Shown: one piece after another, positions 33,501 to 46,736 of the stretch | How positions within the stretch are numbered: the first letter of the stretch is position 1 | How the letters are laid out: each line of letters opens with the position of its first letter | Source: Ixodes scapularis | Lineage: Eukaryota > Arthropoda > Arachnida > Ixodida > Ixodidae | Direction of reading: 5' to 3' | DNA length: 64,000 nucleotides | Assembly (NCBI RefSeq): GCF_016920785.2 | Contig: NW_024609880.1 | Location: forward strand, 35,921,152 to 35,985,151 | The notes under the pieces: model-generated | Databases searched by the model: none | What the model saw: the letters and a program-made list of their open reading frames with translations, nothing else | What the model was told of the DNA's origin: nothing | Position numbers and translations under genes: made by a program

Positions 33501-36500
33501 GTCTTTCCGTCTCTCCGTCTCTCCGTCTCTCCGTCTTTCCGTCTCTCCGTCTCTCCGTCTTTCCGTCTCTCCGTCTCTCCGTCTTTCCGTCTCTCCGTCT
33601 TTCCGTCTCTCCGTCTCTCCGTCTTTCCGTCTCTCCGTCTCTCCGTCTCTCCGTCTTTCCGTCTCTCCGTCTCTCCGTCTTTCCGTCTCTCCGTCTCTCC
33701 GTCTTTCCGTCTCTCCGTCTTTCCGTCTCTCCGTCTCTCCGTCTTTCCGTCTTTCCGTCTCTCCGTCTCTCCGTCTCTCCGTCTCTCCGTCTTTCCGTCT
33801 CTCCGTCTCTCCGTCTTTCCGTCTCTCCGTCTCTCCGTCTCTCCGTCTTTCCGTCTCTCCGTCTCTCCGTCTTTCCGTCTCTCCGTCTCTCCGTCTTTCC
33901 GTCTCTCCGTCTTTCCGTCTCTCCGTCTCTCCGTCTTTCCGTCTTTCCGTCTCTCCGTCTCTCCGTCTCTCCGTCTTTCCGTCTCTCCGTCTCTCCGTCT
34001 CTCCGTCTCTCCGTCTCTCCGTCTCTCCGTCTTTCCGTCTCTCCGTCTCTCCGTCTCTCCGTCTTTCCGTCTCTCCGTCTCTCCGCCTCTCCGTCTCTCC
34101 GCCTTTCCGCCTCTCCGTCTCTCCGTCTCTCCGTCTCTCCGTCTTTCCGTCTCTCCGTCTTTCCGTCTCTCCGTCTTTCCGTCTCTCCGTCTCTCCGTCT
34201 TTCCGTCTCTCCGTCTCTCCGTCTTTCCGTCTCTCCGTCTCTCCGTCTCTCCGTCTCTCCGTCTTTCCGTCTCTCCGTCTCTCCGTCTTTCCGTCTCTCC
34301 GTCTCTCCGTCTTTCCGTCTCTCCGTCTCTCCGTCTTTCCGTCTCTCCGTCTCTCCGTCTTTCCGTCTCTCCGTCTCTCCGTCTCTCCGTCTTTCCGTCT
34401 CTCCGTCTCTCCGTCTTTCCGTCTCTCCGTCTCTCCGTCTCTCCGTCTCTCCGTCTCTCCGTCTCTCCGTCTTTCCGTCTCTCCGTCTCTCCGTCTTTCC
34501 GTCTCTCCGTCTCTCCGTCTTTCCGTCTCTCCGTCTCTCCGTCTCTCCGTCTTTCCGTCTCTCCGTCTCTCCGTCTTTCCGTCTCTCCGTCTCTCCGTCT
34601 TTCCGTCTCTCCGTCTCTCCGTCTCTCCGTCTTTCCGTCTCTCCGTCTCTCCGTCTTTCCGTCTCTCCGTCTCTCCGTCTTTCCGTCTCTCCGTCTTTCC
34701 GTCTCTCCGTCTTTCCGTCTCTCCGTCTCTCCGTCTTTCCGTCTTTCCGTCTCTCCGTCTCTCCGTCTTTCCGTCTTTCCGTCTCTCCGTCTCTCCGTCT
34801 CTCCGTCTTTCCGTCTCTCCGTCTCTCCGTCTTTCCGTCTCTCCGTCTCTCCGTCTCTCCGTCTCTCCGTCTCTCCGTCATTCCGTCTCTCCGTCTCTCC
34901 GTCTCTCCGTCTCTCCGTCTTTCCGTCTCTCCGTCTCTCCGTCTCTCCGTCTCTCCGTCTCTCCGTCTTTCCGTCTCTCCGTCTCTCCGTCTTTCCGACT
35001 TTCCGTCTCTCCGTCTTTCCGTCTCTCCGTCTTTCCGTCTCTCCGTCTCTCCGTCTCTCCGTCTTTCCGTCTCTCCGTCTCTCCGTCTTTCCGTCTTTCC
35101 GTCTCTCCGTCTTTCCGTCTCTCCGTCTTTCCGTCTTTCCGTCTCTCCGTCTCTCCGTCTCTCCGTCTTTCCGTCTCTCCGTCTTTCCGTCTCTCCGTCT
35201 CTCCGTCTTTCCGTCTTTCCGTCTCTCCGTCTCTCCGTCTCTCCGTCTTTCCGTCTTTCCGTCTCTCCGTCTCTCCGTCTCTCCGTCTCTCCGTCTTTCC
35301 GTCTCTCCGTCTCTCCGTCTCTCCGTCTCTCCGTCTCTCCGTCTTTCCGTCTCTCCGTCTCTCCGTCTTTCCGACTTTCCGTCTCTCCGTCTTTCCGTCT
35401 CTCCGTCTTTCCGTCTCTCCGTCTCTCCGTCTCTCCGTCTTTCCGTCTCTCCGTCTCTCCGTCTCTCCGTCTTTCCGTCTCTCCGTCTCTCCGTCTTTCC
35501 GTCTCTCCGTCTCTCCGTCTTTCCGTCTCTCCGTCTCTCCGTCTCTCCGTCTTTCCGTCTCTCCGTCTCTCCGTCTTTCCGTCTCTCCGTCTCTCCGTCT
35601 TTCCGTCTCTCCGTCTTTCCGTCTCTCCGTCTTTCCGTCTCTCCGTCTCTCCGTCTTTCCGTCTTTCCGTCTCTCCGTCTCTCCGTCTTTCCGTCTTTCC
35701 GTCTCTCCGTCTCTCCGTCTCTCCGTCTTTCCGTCTCTCCGTCTCTCCGTCTTTCCGTCTCTCCGTCTCTCCGTCTCTCCGTCTCTCCGTCTCTCCGTCA
35801 TTCCGTCTCTCCGTCTCTCCGTCTCTCCGTCTCTCCGTCTTTCCGTCTCTCCGTCTCTCCGTCTCTCCGTCTCTCCGTCTCTCCGTCTTTCCGTCTCTCC
35901 GTCTCTCCGTCTTTCCGACTTTCCGTCTCTCCGTCTTTCCGTCTCTCCGTCTTTCCGTCTCTCCGTCTCTCCGTCTCTCCGTCTTTCCGTCTCTCCGTCT
36001 CTCCGTCTTTCCGTCTTTCCGTCTCTCCGTCTTGCCGTCTCTCCGTCTTTCCGTCTATCCGTCTCTCCGTCTCTCCGTCTCTCCGTCTCTCCGTCTCTCC
36101 GTCTATCTGTCTTTCCGTCTCTCCGTCTCTCCGTCTCTCCGTCTCTCCGTCTCTCCGTCTCTCCGTCTTTCCGTCTCTCCGTCTCTCCGTCTTTCCGTCT
36201 TTCCGTCTCTCCGTCTTTCCGTCTCTCCGTCTTTCCGTCTTTCCGTCTCTCCGTCTCTCCGTCTCTCCGTCTCTCCGTCTCTCCGTCTCTCCGTCTTTCC
36301 GTCTCTCCGTCTCTCCGTCTTTCCGTCTTTCCGTCTTTCCGTTTCTCCGTCTCTCCGTCTTTCCGTCTCTCCGTCTCTCCGTCTCTCCGTCTCTCCGTCT
36401 TTCCGTCTCTCCGTCTCTCCGTCTCTCCGTCTTTCCGTCTCTCCGTCTCTCCGTCTCTCCGTCTCTCCGTCTCTCCGTCTCTCCGTCTTTCCGTCTCTCC

Positions 36501-39500
36501 GTCTCTCCGTCTTTCCGTCTCTCCGTCTCTCCGTCTTTCCGTCTCTCCGTCTCTCCGTCTTTCCGTCTCTCCGTCTCTCCGTCTCTCCGTCTTTCCGTCT
36601 CTCCGTCTCTCCGTCTCTCCGTCTTTCCGTCTCTCCGTCTTTCCGTCTCTCCGTCTCTCCGTCTCTCCGTCTCTCCGTCTTTCCGTCTCTCCGTCTCTCC
36701 GTCTCTCCGTCTCTCCGTCTTTCCGTCTTTCCGTCTCTCCGTCATTCCGTCTCTCCGTCTCTCCGTCTTTCCGTCTTTCCGTCTATCCGTCTCTCCGTCT
36801 TTCCGTCTCTCCCTCTCTCCGTCTCTCCGTCTTTCCGTCTCTCCGTCTTTCCGTCTTTCCGTCATTCCGTCTCTCCGTCTCTCCGTCTTTCCGTCTTTCC
36901 GTCTCTCCGTCTCTCCGTCTTTCCGTCTCTCCGTCTCTCCGTCTCTCCGTCTCTCCGTCTTTCCGTCTCTCCGTCTTTCCGTCTCTCCGTCTCTCCGTCT
37001 CTCCGTCTTTCCGTCTCTCCGTCTTTCCGTCTCTCCGTCTCTCCGTCTCTCCGTCTCTCCGTCTTTCCGTCTCTCCGTCTCTCCGTCTCTCCGTCTTTCC
37101 GTCTCTCCGTCTCTCCGTCTCTCCGTCTCTCCGTCTTTCCGTCTTTCCGTCTCTCCGTCTTTCCGTCTCTCCGTCTCTCCGTCTTTCCGTCTCTCCGTCT
37201 CTCCGTCTTTCCGTCTCTCCGTCTCTCCGTCTCTCCGTCTCTCCGTCATTCCGTCTCTCCGTCTCTCCGTCTCTCCGTCTCTCCGTCTTTCCGTCTTTCC
37301 GTCTCTCCGTCTTTCCGTCTCTCCGTCATTCCGTCTCTCCGTCTCTCCGTCTTTCCGTCTTTCCGTCTCTCCGTCTCTCCGTCTTTCCGTCTCTCCGTCT
37401 CTCCGTCTCTCCGTCTCTCCGTCTTTCCGTCTCTCCGTCTTTCCGTCTCTCCGTCTCTCCGTCTCTCCGTCTTTCCGTCTCTCCGTCATTCCGTCTCTCC
37501 GTCTTTCCGTCTCTCCGTCTCTCCGTCTTTCCGTCTCTCCGTCTTTCCGTCTCTCCGTCTTTCCGTCTCTCCGTCTCTCCGTCTCTCCGTCTTTCCGTCT
37601 CTCCGTCTTTCCGTCTTTCCGTCTCTCCGTCTCTCCGTCTCTCCGTCTTTCCGTCTCTCCGTCTCTCCGTCTCTCCGTCTCTCCGTCTTTCCGTCTTTCC
37701 GTCTCTCCGTCTCTCCGTCTCTCCGTCTTTCCGTCTCTCCGTCTCTCCGTCTCTCCGTCTCTCCGTCTCCCCGTCTCTCCGTCTCTCCGTCTCTGTCTCT
37801 CCGTCTCTCCGTCTCTCCGTCTTTCCGTCTCTCCGTCTCTCCGTCTTTCCGTCTTTCCGTCTCTCCGTCTCTCCGTCTTTCCGTCTTTCCGTCTCTCCGT
37901 CTCTCCGTCTTTCCGTCTCTCCGTCTCTCCGTCTCTCCGTCTCTCCGTCTCTCCGTCTTTCCATCTCTCCGTCTTTCCGTCTCTCCGTCTCTCCGTCTTT
38001 CCGTCTCTCCGTCTCTCCGTCTTTCCGTCTCTCCGTCTCTCCGTCTCTTCGTCTCTCCGTCATTCCGTCTCTCCGTCTCTCCGTCTCTCCGTCTCTCCGT
38101 CTCTCCGTCTTTCCGTCTCTCCGTCTTTCCGTCTCTCCGTCTTTCCGTCTCTGCGTCTCTCCGTCTCTCCGTCTTTCCGTCTCTCCGTCATTCCGTCTCT
38201 CCGTCTTTCCGTCTCTCCGTCTCTCCGTCTTTCCGTCTCTCCGTCTTTCCGTCTCTCCGTCTTTCCGTCTCTCCGTCTCTCCGTCTCTCCGTCTTTCCGT
38301 CTCTCCGTCTCTCCGTCTCTCCGTCTCTCTGTCTCTCCGTCTTTCCATCTCTCCGTCTTTCCGTCTCTCCGTCTCTCCGTCTTTCCGTCTCTCCGTCTCT
38401 CCGTCTCTCCGTCTCTCCGTCTCTCCGTCATTCCGTCTCTCCGTCTCTCCGTCTCTCCGTCTTTCCGTCTCTCCCTCTCTCCGTCTCTCCGTCTCTCCGT
38501 CTTTCCGTCTCTCCGTCTTTCCGTCTCTCCGTCATTCCGTCTCTCCGTCTCTCCGTCTTTCCGTCTTTCCGTCTCTCCGTCTCTCCGTCTTTCCGTCTCT
38601 CCGTCTCTCCGTCTCTCCGTCTCTCCGTCTTTCCGTCTCTCCGTCTTTCCGTCTCTCCGTCTCTCCGTCTCTCCGTCTTTCCGTCTCTCCGTCTTTCCGT
38701 CTCTCCGTCTCTCCGTCTCTCCGTCTCTCCGTCTTTCCGTCTCTCCGTCTCTCCGTCTCTCCGTCTCTCCGTCTTTCCGTCTCTCCGTCTTTCCGTCTCT
38801 CCGTCATTCCGTCTCTCCGTCTCTCCGTCTTTCCGTCTTTCCGTCTCTCCGTCTCTCCGTCTTTCCGTCTCTCCGTCTCTCCGTCTCTCCGTCTCTCCGT
38901 CTCTCCGTCTTTCCGTCTCTCCGTCTCTCCGTCTCTCCGTCTTTCCGTCTCTCCGTCTTTCCGTCTCTCCGTCTCTCCGTCTCTCCGTCTCTCCGTCTTT
39001 CCGTCTCTCCGTCTCTCCGTCTCTCCGTCTTTCCGTCTCTCCGTCTCTCCGTCTCTCCGTCTCTCCGTCTCTCCGTCTTTCCGTCTCTCCGTCTTTCCGT
39101 CTCTCCGTCTCTCCGTCTTTCCGTCTCTCCGTCTCTCCGTCTTTCCGTCTCTCCGTCTCTCCGTCTCTCCGTCTCTCCGTCATTCCGTCTCTCCGTCTCT
39201 CCGTCTCTCCGTCTCTCCGTCTTTCCGTCTTTCCGTCTCTCCGTCTTTCCGTCTCTCCGTCATTTCGTCTCTCCGTCTCTCCGTCTTTCCGTCTTTCCGT
39301 CTCTCCGTCTCTCCGTCTTTCCGTCTCTCCGTCTCTCCGTCTCTCCGTCTCTCCGTCTTTCCGTCTCTCCGTCTTTCCGTCTCTCCGTCTCTCCGTCTCT
39401 CCGTCTTTCCGTCTCTCCGTCATTCCGTCTCTCCGTCTTTCCGTCTCTCCGTCTCTCCGTCTTTCCGTCTCTCCGTCTTTCCGTCTCTCCGTCTTTCCGT

Positions 39501-41110
39501 CTCTCCGTCTCTCCGTCTCTCCGTCTTTCCGTCTCTCCGTCTTTCCGTCTCTCCGTCTCTCCGTCTCTCCGTCTCTCCGTCTTTCCGTCTCTCCGTCTCT
39601 CCGTCTCTCCGTCTCTCCGTCTTTCCGTCTTTCCGTCTCTCCGTCTCTCCGTCTCTCCGTCTTTCCGTCTCTCCGTCTCTCCGTCTCTCCGTCTCTCCGT
39701 CTCCCCGTCTCTCCGTCTCTCCGTCTCTGTCTCTCCGTCTCTCCGTCTCTCCGTCTTTCCGTCTCTCCGTCTCTCCGTCTTTCCGTCTTTCCGTCTCTCC
39801 GTCTCTCCGTCTCTCCGTCTTTCCGTCTCTCCGTCTCTCCGTCTTTCCGTCTCTCCGTCTCTCCGTCTCTCCGTCTCTCCGTCTCTCCGTCTTTCCATCT
39901 CTCCGTCTTTCCGTCTCTCCGTCTCTCCGTCTTTCCGTCTCTCCGTCTCTCCGTCTTTCCGTCTCTCCGTCTCTCCGTCTCTCCGTCTCTCCGTCATTCC
40001 GTCTCTCCGTCTCTCCGTCTCTCCGTCTCTCCGTCTCTCCGTCTTTCCGTCTCTCCGTCTTTCCGTCTCTCCGTCTTTCCGTCTCTGCGTCTCTCCGTCT
40101 CTCCGTCTTTCCGTCTCTCCGTCATTCCGTCTCTCCGTCTTTCCGTCTCTCCGTCTCTCCGTCTTTCCGTCTCTCCGTCTTTCCGTCTCTCCGTCTTTCC
40201 GTCTCTCCGTCTCTCCGTCTCTCCGTCTTTCCGTCTCTCCGTCTCTCCGTCTCTCCGTCTCTCCGTCTTTCCATCTCTCCGTCTTTCCGTCTCTCCGTCT
40301 CTCCGTCTTTCCGTCTCTCCGTCTCTCCGTCTTTCCGTCTCTCCGTCTCTCCGTCTCTCCGTCTCTCCGTCATTCCGTCTCTCCGTCTCTCCGTCTCTCC
40401 GTCTCTCCGTCTTTCCGTCTTTCCGTCTCTCCGTCTTTCCGTCTCTCCGTCTCTCCGTCTTTCCGTCTCTCCGTCTCTCCGTCATTCCGTCTCTCCGTCT
40501 CTCCGTCTCTCCGTCTCTCCGTCTTTCCGTCTCTCCGTCTCTCCGTCTCTCCGTCTTTCCGTCTTTCCGTCTCTCCGTCTCTCCGTCTCTCCGTCTCTCC
40601 GTCTCTCCGTCTCTCCGTCTTTCCATCTCACCGTCTTTCCGTCTCTCCGTCTCTCCGTCTTTCCGTCTCTCCGTCTCTCCGTCTTTCCGTCTCTCCGTCT
40701 CTCCGTCTCTCCGTCTCTCCGTCATTCCGTCTCTCCGTCTCTCCGTCTCTCCGTCTCTCCGTCTCTCCGTCTTTCCGTCTCTCCGTCTTTCCGTCTCTCC
40801 GTCTTTCCGTCTCTCCGTCTCTCCGTCTCTCCGTCTTTCCGTCTCTCCGTCATTCCGTCTCTCCGTCTCTCCGTCTCTCCGTCTTTCCGTCTCTCCGTCT
40901 TTCCGTCTCTCCGTCTTTCCGTCTCTCCGTCTCTCCGTCTCTCCGTCTTTCCGTCTCTCCGTCTCTCCGTCTCTCCGTCTCTCCGTCTTTCCGTCTCTCC
41001 GTCTCTCCGTCTTTCCGTCTTTCCGTCTCTCCGTCTTTCCGTCTCTCCGTCTTTCCGTCTTTCCGTCTCTCCGTCTCTCCCTCTCTCCGTCTCTCCGTCT
41101 CTCCGTCATT
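24582..41110 (+). repeat. Mosaic zone with dispersed copies of marker haplotypes
   Basis: A marker pair, TCTCCCCG followed 25 bp later by CTCTGTC (a unit lacking CC), occurs with CTCTGTC at 24607, 30267, 37791 and 39725; a partner-less copy is at 26061. The pair appears twice more outside the zone, at 56221 and 61454. A second marker, CTCCCTCTCTCC, recurs (for example near 27390, 28895, 29464, 31590, 36810, 38472 and 41079). Spacings are irregular, which points to many overlapping duplications rather than one clean higher-order period. Confidence 0.75.
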
Positions 41111-44100
41111 CCGTCTCTCCGTCTCTCCGTCTCTCCGTCTCTCCGTCTTTCCGTCTCTCCGTCTCTCCGTCTCTCCGTCTCTCCGTCTCTCCGTCTTTCC
41201 GTCTCTCCGTCTCTCCGTCTTTCCGTCTTTCCGTCTCTCCGTCTTTCCGTCTCTCCGTCTTTCCGTCTCTCCGTCTCTCCGTCTCTCCGTCTTTCCGTCT
41301 CTCCGTCTCTCCGTCTCTCCGTCTTTCCGTCTCTCCGTCTCTCCGTCTTTCCGTCTCTCCGTCTCTCCGTCTTTCCGTCTCTCCGTCTCTCCGTCTCTCC
41401 GTCTTTCCGTCTCTCCGTCTCTCCGTCTTTCCGTCTCTCCGTCTCTCCGTCTTTCCGTCTCTCCGTCTCTCCGTCTCTCCGTCTCTCCGTCTTTCCGTCT
41501 CTCCGTCTCTCCGTCTTTCCGTCTCTCCGTCTCTCCGTCTTTCCGTCTCTCCGTCTCTCCGTCTCTCCGTCTTTCCGTCTCTCCGTCTCTCCGTCTCTCC
41601 GTCTTTCCGTCTCTCCGTCTCTCCGTCTCTCCGTCTTTCCGTCTCTCCGTCTCTCCGTCTCTCCGTCTCTCCGTCTCTCCGTCTCTCCGTCTTTCCGTCT
41701 CTCCGTCTTTCCGTCTCTCCGTCTCCCCGTCTTTCCGTCTTTCCGTCTCTCCGTCTCTCCGTCTCTCCGTCTTTCCGTCTCTCCGTCTCTCCGTCTTTCC
41801 GTCTCTCCGTCTCTCCGTCTTTCCGTCTCTCCGTCTCTCCGTCTTTCCGTCTCTCCGTCTCTCCGTCTTTCCGTCTCTCCGTCTTTCCGTCTCTCCGTCT
41901 CTCCGTCTTTCCGTCTTTCCGTCTCTCCGTCTCTCCGTCTCTCCGTCTTTCCGTCTCTCCGTCTCTCCGTCTTTCCGTCTCTCCGTCTCTCCGTCTTTCC
42001 GTCTCTCCGTCTCTCCGTCTTTCCGTCTCTCCGTCTCTCCGTCTTTCCGTCTCTCCGTCTCTCCGTCTCTCCGTCTCTCCGTCTTTCCGTCTCTCCGTCT
42101 CTCCGTCTTTCCGTCTCTCCGTCTCTCCGTCTCTCCGTCTCTCCGTCTTTCCGTCTCTCCGTCTTTCCGTCTCTCCGTCTCTCCGTCTCTCCGTCTTTCC
42201 GTCTCTCCGTCTCTCCGTCTTTCCGTCTCTCCGTCTCTCCGTCTTTCCGTCTCTCCGTCTTTCCGTCTCTCCGTCTTTCCGTCTCTCCGTCTTTCCGTCT
42301 TTCCGTCTCTCCGTCTCTCCGTCTCTCCGTCTTCCCGTCTCTCCGTCTCTCCGTCTTTCCGTCTCTCCGTCTCTCCGTCTTTCCGTCTCTCCGTCTTTCC
42401 GTCTCTCCGTCTCTCCGTCTCTCCGTCTTTCCGTCTTTCCGTCTCTCCGTCTCTCCGTCTCTCCGTCTCTCCGTCTTTCCGTCTCTCCGTCTCTCCGTCT
42501 CTCCGTCTTTCCATCTCTCCGTCTTTCCGTCTCTCCGTCTCTCCGTCTTTCCGTCTCTCCGTCTCTCCGTCTTTCCGTCTCTCCGTCTCTCCGTCTCTCC
42601 GTCTCTCCGTCTCTCCGTCTTTCCGTCTTTCCGTCTCTCCGTCTCTCCGTCTCTCCGTCTCTCCGTCTCTCCGTCTCTCCGTCTTTCCGTCTCTCCGTCT
42701 CTCCGTCTCTCCGTCTTTCCGTCTTTCCGTCTCTCCGTCTCTCCGTCTCTCCGTCTTTCCGTCTCTCCGTCTTTCCGTCTCTCCGTCTCTCCGTCTCTCC
42801 GTCTTTCCGTCTTTCCGTCTCTCCGTCTCTCCGTCTCTCCGTCTCTCCGTCTTTCCGTCTTTCCGTCTCTCCGTCTCTCCGTCTCTCCGTCTCTCCGTCT
42901 TTCCGTCTCTCCGTCTCTCCGTCTCTCCGTCTTTCCATCTCTCCGTCTTTCCGTCTCTCCGTCTCTCCGTCTTTCCGTCTCTCCGTCTCTCCGTCTTTCC
43001 GTCTCTCCGTCTTTCCGTCTCTCCGTCTTTCCGTCTCTCCGTCTTTCCGTCTTTCCGTCTCTCCGTCTCTCCGTCTCTCCGTCTCTCCGTCTCTCCGTCT
43101 TTCCGTCTCTCCGTCTCTCCGTCTCTCCGTCTTTCCATCTCTCCGTCTTTCCGTCTCTCCGTCTCTCCGTCTTTCCGTCTTTCCGTCTCTCCGTCTCTCC
43201 CTCTCTCCGTCTCTCCGTCTCTCCGTCATTCCGTCTCTCCGTCTTTCCGTCTCTCCGTCTTTCCGTCTCTCCGTCTCTCCGTCTCTCCGTCTTTCCGTCT
43301 TTCCGTCTCTCCGTCTCTCCGTCTCTCCGTCTCTCCGTCTTTCCGTCTCTCCGTCTCTCCGTCTCTCCGTCTTTCCATCTCTCCGTCTTTCCGTCTCTCC
43401 GTCTCTCCGTCTTTCCGTCTCTCCGTCTCTCCGTCTTTCCGTCTCTCCGTCTCTCCGTCTCTCCGTCTCTCCGTCTTTCCGTCTCTCCGTCTTTCCGTCT
43501 TTCCGTCTCTCCGTCTCTCCGTCTTTCCGTCTCTCCGTCTCTCCGTCATTCCGTCTCTCCGTCTCTCCGTCTTTCCGTCTCTCCGTCTTTCCGTCTCTCC
43601 GTCTTTCCGTCTCTCCGTCTCTCCGTCTTTCCGTCTCTCCGTCTCTCCGTCTCTCCGTCTTTCCGTCTCTCCGTCTCTCCGTCTTTCCGTCTCTCCGTCT
43701 CTCCGTCTTTCCGTCTCTCCGTCTTTCCGTCTCTCCGTCTCTCCGTCTCTCCGTCTTTCCGTCTTTCCGTCTCTCCGTCTCTCCGTCTCTCCGTCTCTCC
43801 GTCTTTCCGTCTCTCCGTCTCTCCGTCTCTCCGTCTTTCCGTCTCTCCGTCTTTCCGTCTCTCCGTCTCTCCGTCTTTCCGTCTCTCCGTCTCTCCGTCT
43901 TTCCGTCTCTCCGTCTCTCCGTCTTTCCGTCTCTCCGTCTCTCCGTCTTTCCGTCTCTCCGTCTCTCCGTCTCTCCGTCTCTCCGTCTTTCCGTCTTTCC
44001 GTCTCTCCGTCTTTCCGTCTCTCCGTCTCTCCGTCTCTCCGTCTCTCCGTCTTTCCGTCTCTCCGTCTTTCCGTCTCTCCGTCTCTCCGTCTCTCCGTCT

Positions 44101-46736
44101 TTCCGTCTCTCCGTCTCTCCGTCTTTCCGTCTCTCCGTCTCTCCGTCTTTCCGTCTCTCCGTCTCTCCGTCTCTCCGTCTCTCCGTCTTTCCGTCTCTCC
44201 GTCTCTCCGTCTTTCCGTCTCTCCGTCTCTCCGTCTTTCCGTCTCTCCGTCTTTCCGTCTCTCCGTCTCTCCGTCTTTCCATCTCTCCTTCTCTCCGTCT
44301 CTCCGTCTCTCCGTCTTTCCGTCTCTCCGTCTCTCCGTCTTTCCGTCTCTCCGTCTCTCCGTCTCTCCGTCTTTCCGTCTCTCCGTCTCTCCGTCTTTCC
44401 GTCTCTCCGTCTCTCCGTCTTTCCGTCTCTCCGTCTCTCCGTCTCTCCGTCTCTCCGTCTTTCCGTCTCTCCGTCTCTCCGTCTTTCCGTCTCTCCGTCT
44501 CTCCGTCTTTCCGTCTCTCCGTCTTTCCGTCTCTCCGTCTCTCCGTCTTTCCGTCTTTCCGTCTCTCCGTCTCTCCGTCTCTCCGTCTTTCCGTCTCTCC
44601 GTCTCTCCGTCTCTCCGTCTCTCCGTCTCTCCGTCTCTCCGTCTCTCCGTCTCTCCGTCTTTCCGTCTCTCCGTCTCTCCGTCTTTCCGTCTCTCCGTCT
44701 CTCCGTCTCTCCGTCTCTCCGTCTTTCCGTCTCTCCGTCTCTCCGTCTCTCCGTCTCTCCGTCTTTCCGTCTCTCCGTCTCTCTGTCTCTCCGTCTTTCC
44801 GTCTTTCCGTCTCTCCGTCTCTCCGTCTCTCCGTCTTTCCGTCTCTCCGTCTCTCCGTCTTTCCGTCTTTCCGTCTCTCCGTCTTTCCGTCTCTCCGTCT
44901 TTCCGTCTCTCCGTCTCTCCGTCTTTCCGTCTCTCCGTCTTTCCGTCTTTCCGTCTCTCCGTCTCTCCGTCTCTCCGTCTCTCCGTCATTCCGTCTCTCC
45001 GTCTCTCCGTCTTTCCGTCTCTCCGTCTCTCCGTCTCTCCGTCTCTCCGTCTCTCCGTCTTTCCGTCTCTCCGTCTCTCCGTCTTTCCGTCTTTCCGTCT
45101 CTCCGTCTTTCCGTCTCTCCGTCTTTCCGTCTCTCCGTCTTTCCGTCTTTCCGTCTTTCCGTCTCTCCGTCTCTCCGTCTCTCCGTCTCTCCGTCTCTCC
45201 GTCTTTCCGTCTCTCCGTCTCTCCGTCTCTCCGTCTCTCCGTCTTTCCGTCTCTCCGTCTCTCCGTCTCTCCGTCTCTCCGTCTCTCCGTCTTTCCGTCT
45301 CTCCGTCTCTCCGTCTCTCCGTCTCTCCGTCTTTCCGTCTCTCCGTCTTTCCGTCTCTCCGTCTTTCCGTCTTTCCGTCTCTCCGTCTCTCCGTCTCTCC
45401 GTCTTTCCGTCTTTCCGTCTTTCCGTCTCTCCGTCTCTCCGTCTTTCCGTCTCACCGTCTCTCCGTCTCTCCGTCTCTCCGTCTCTCCGTCTCTCCGTCT
45501 CTCCGTCTCTCCGTCTTTCCGTCTCTCCGTCTCTCCGTCTATCCGTCTCTCCGTCTCTCCGTCTTTCCGTCTCTCCGTTTTTCCGTCTTTCCGTCTCTCC
45601 GTCTCTCCGTCTTTCCGTCTCTCCGTCTCTCCGTCTCTCCGTCTTTCCGTCTTTCCGTCTTTCCGTCTCTCCGTCTCTCCGTCTTTCCGTCTCTCCGTCT
45701 CTCCGTCTCTCCGTCTCTCCGTCTTTCCGTCTCTCCGTCTCTCCGTCTCTCCGTCTCTCCGTCTCTCCGTCTCTCCGTCTCTCCGTCTCTCCGTCTCTCC
45801 GTCTCTCCGTCTTTCCGTCTCTCCGTCTCTCCGTCTCTCCGTCTCTCCGTCTCTCCGTCTTTCCGTCTCTCCGTCTCTCCGTCTCTCCGTCTCTCCGTCT
45901 TTCCGTCTCTCCGTCTCTCCGTCTCTCCGTCTCTCCGTCTTTCCGTCTCTCCGTCTCTCCGTCTCTCCGTCTCTCCGTCTCTCCGTCATTCCGTCTCTCC
46001 GTCTTTCCGTCTTTCCGTCTCTCCGTCTCTCCGTCTCTCCGTCTTTCCGTCTCTCCGTCTCTCCGTCTCTCCGTCTCTCCGTCTCTCCGTCTTTCCGTCT
46101 CTCCGTCTCTCCGTCTTTCCGTCTTTCCGTCTCTCCGTCTCTCCGTCTTTCCGTCTCTCCGTCTTTCCGTCTCTCCGTCTCTCCGTCTTTCCGTCTCTCC
46201 GTCTTTCCGTCTTTCCGTCTCTCCGTCTCTCTGTCTCTCCGTCTCTCCGTCATTCCGTCTCTCCGTCTCTCCGTCTTTCCGTCTCTCCGTCTCTCCGTCT
46301 CTCCGTCTCTCCGTCTCTCCGTCTTTCCGTCTCTCCGTCTCTCCGTCTTTCCGTCTTTCCGTCTCTCCGTCTTTCCGTCTCTCCGTCTTTCCGTCTCTCC
46401 GTCTCTCCGTCTCTCCGTCTCTCCGTCTCTCCGTCTCTCCGTCTTTCCGTCTCTCCGTCTCTCCGTCTCTCCGTCTCTCCGTCTCTCCGTCTTTCCGTCT
46501 CTCCGTCTCTCCGTCTCTCCGTCATTCCGTCTCTCCGTCTCTCCGTCTCTCCGTCTCTCCGTCTTTCCGTCTCTCCGTCTCTCCGTCTCTCCGTCTCTCC
46601 GTCTCTCCGTCTCTCCGTCTCTCCGTCTTTCCGTCTCTCCGTCTCTCCGTCTCTCCGTCTCTCCGTCTCTCCGTCTTTCCGTCTTTCCGTCTCTCCGTCT
46701 CTCCGTCTCTCCGTCTCTCCGTCTCTCCGTCTCTCC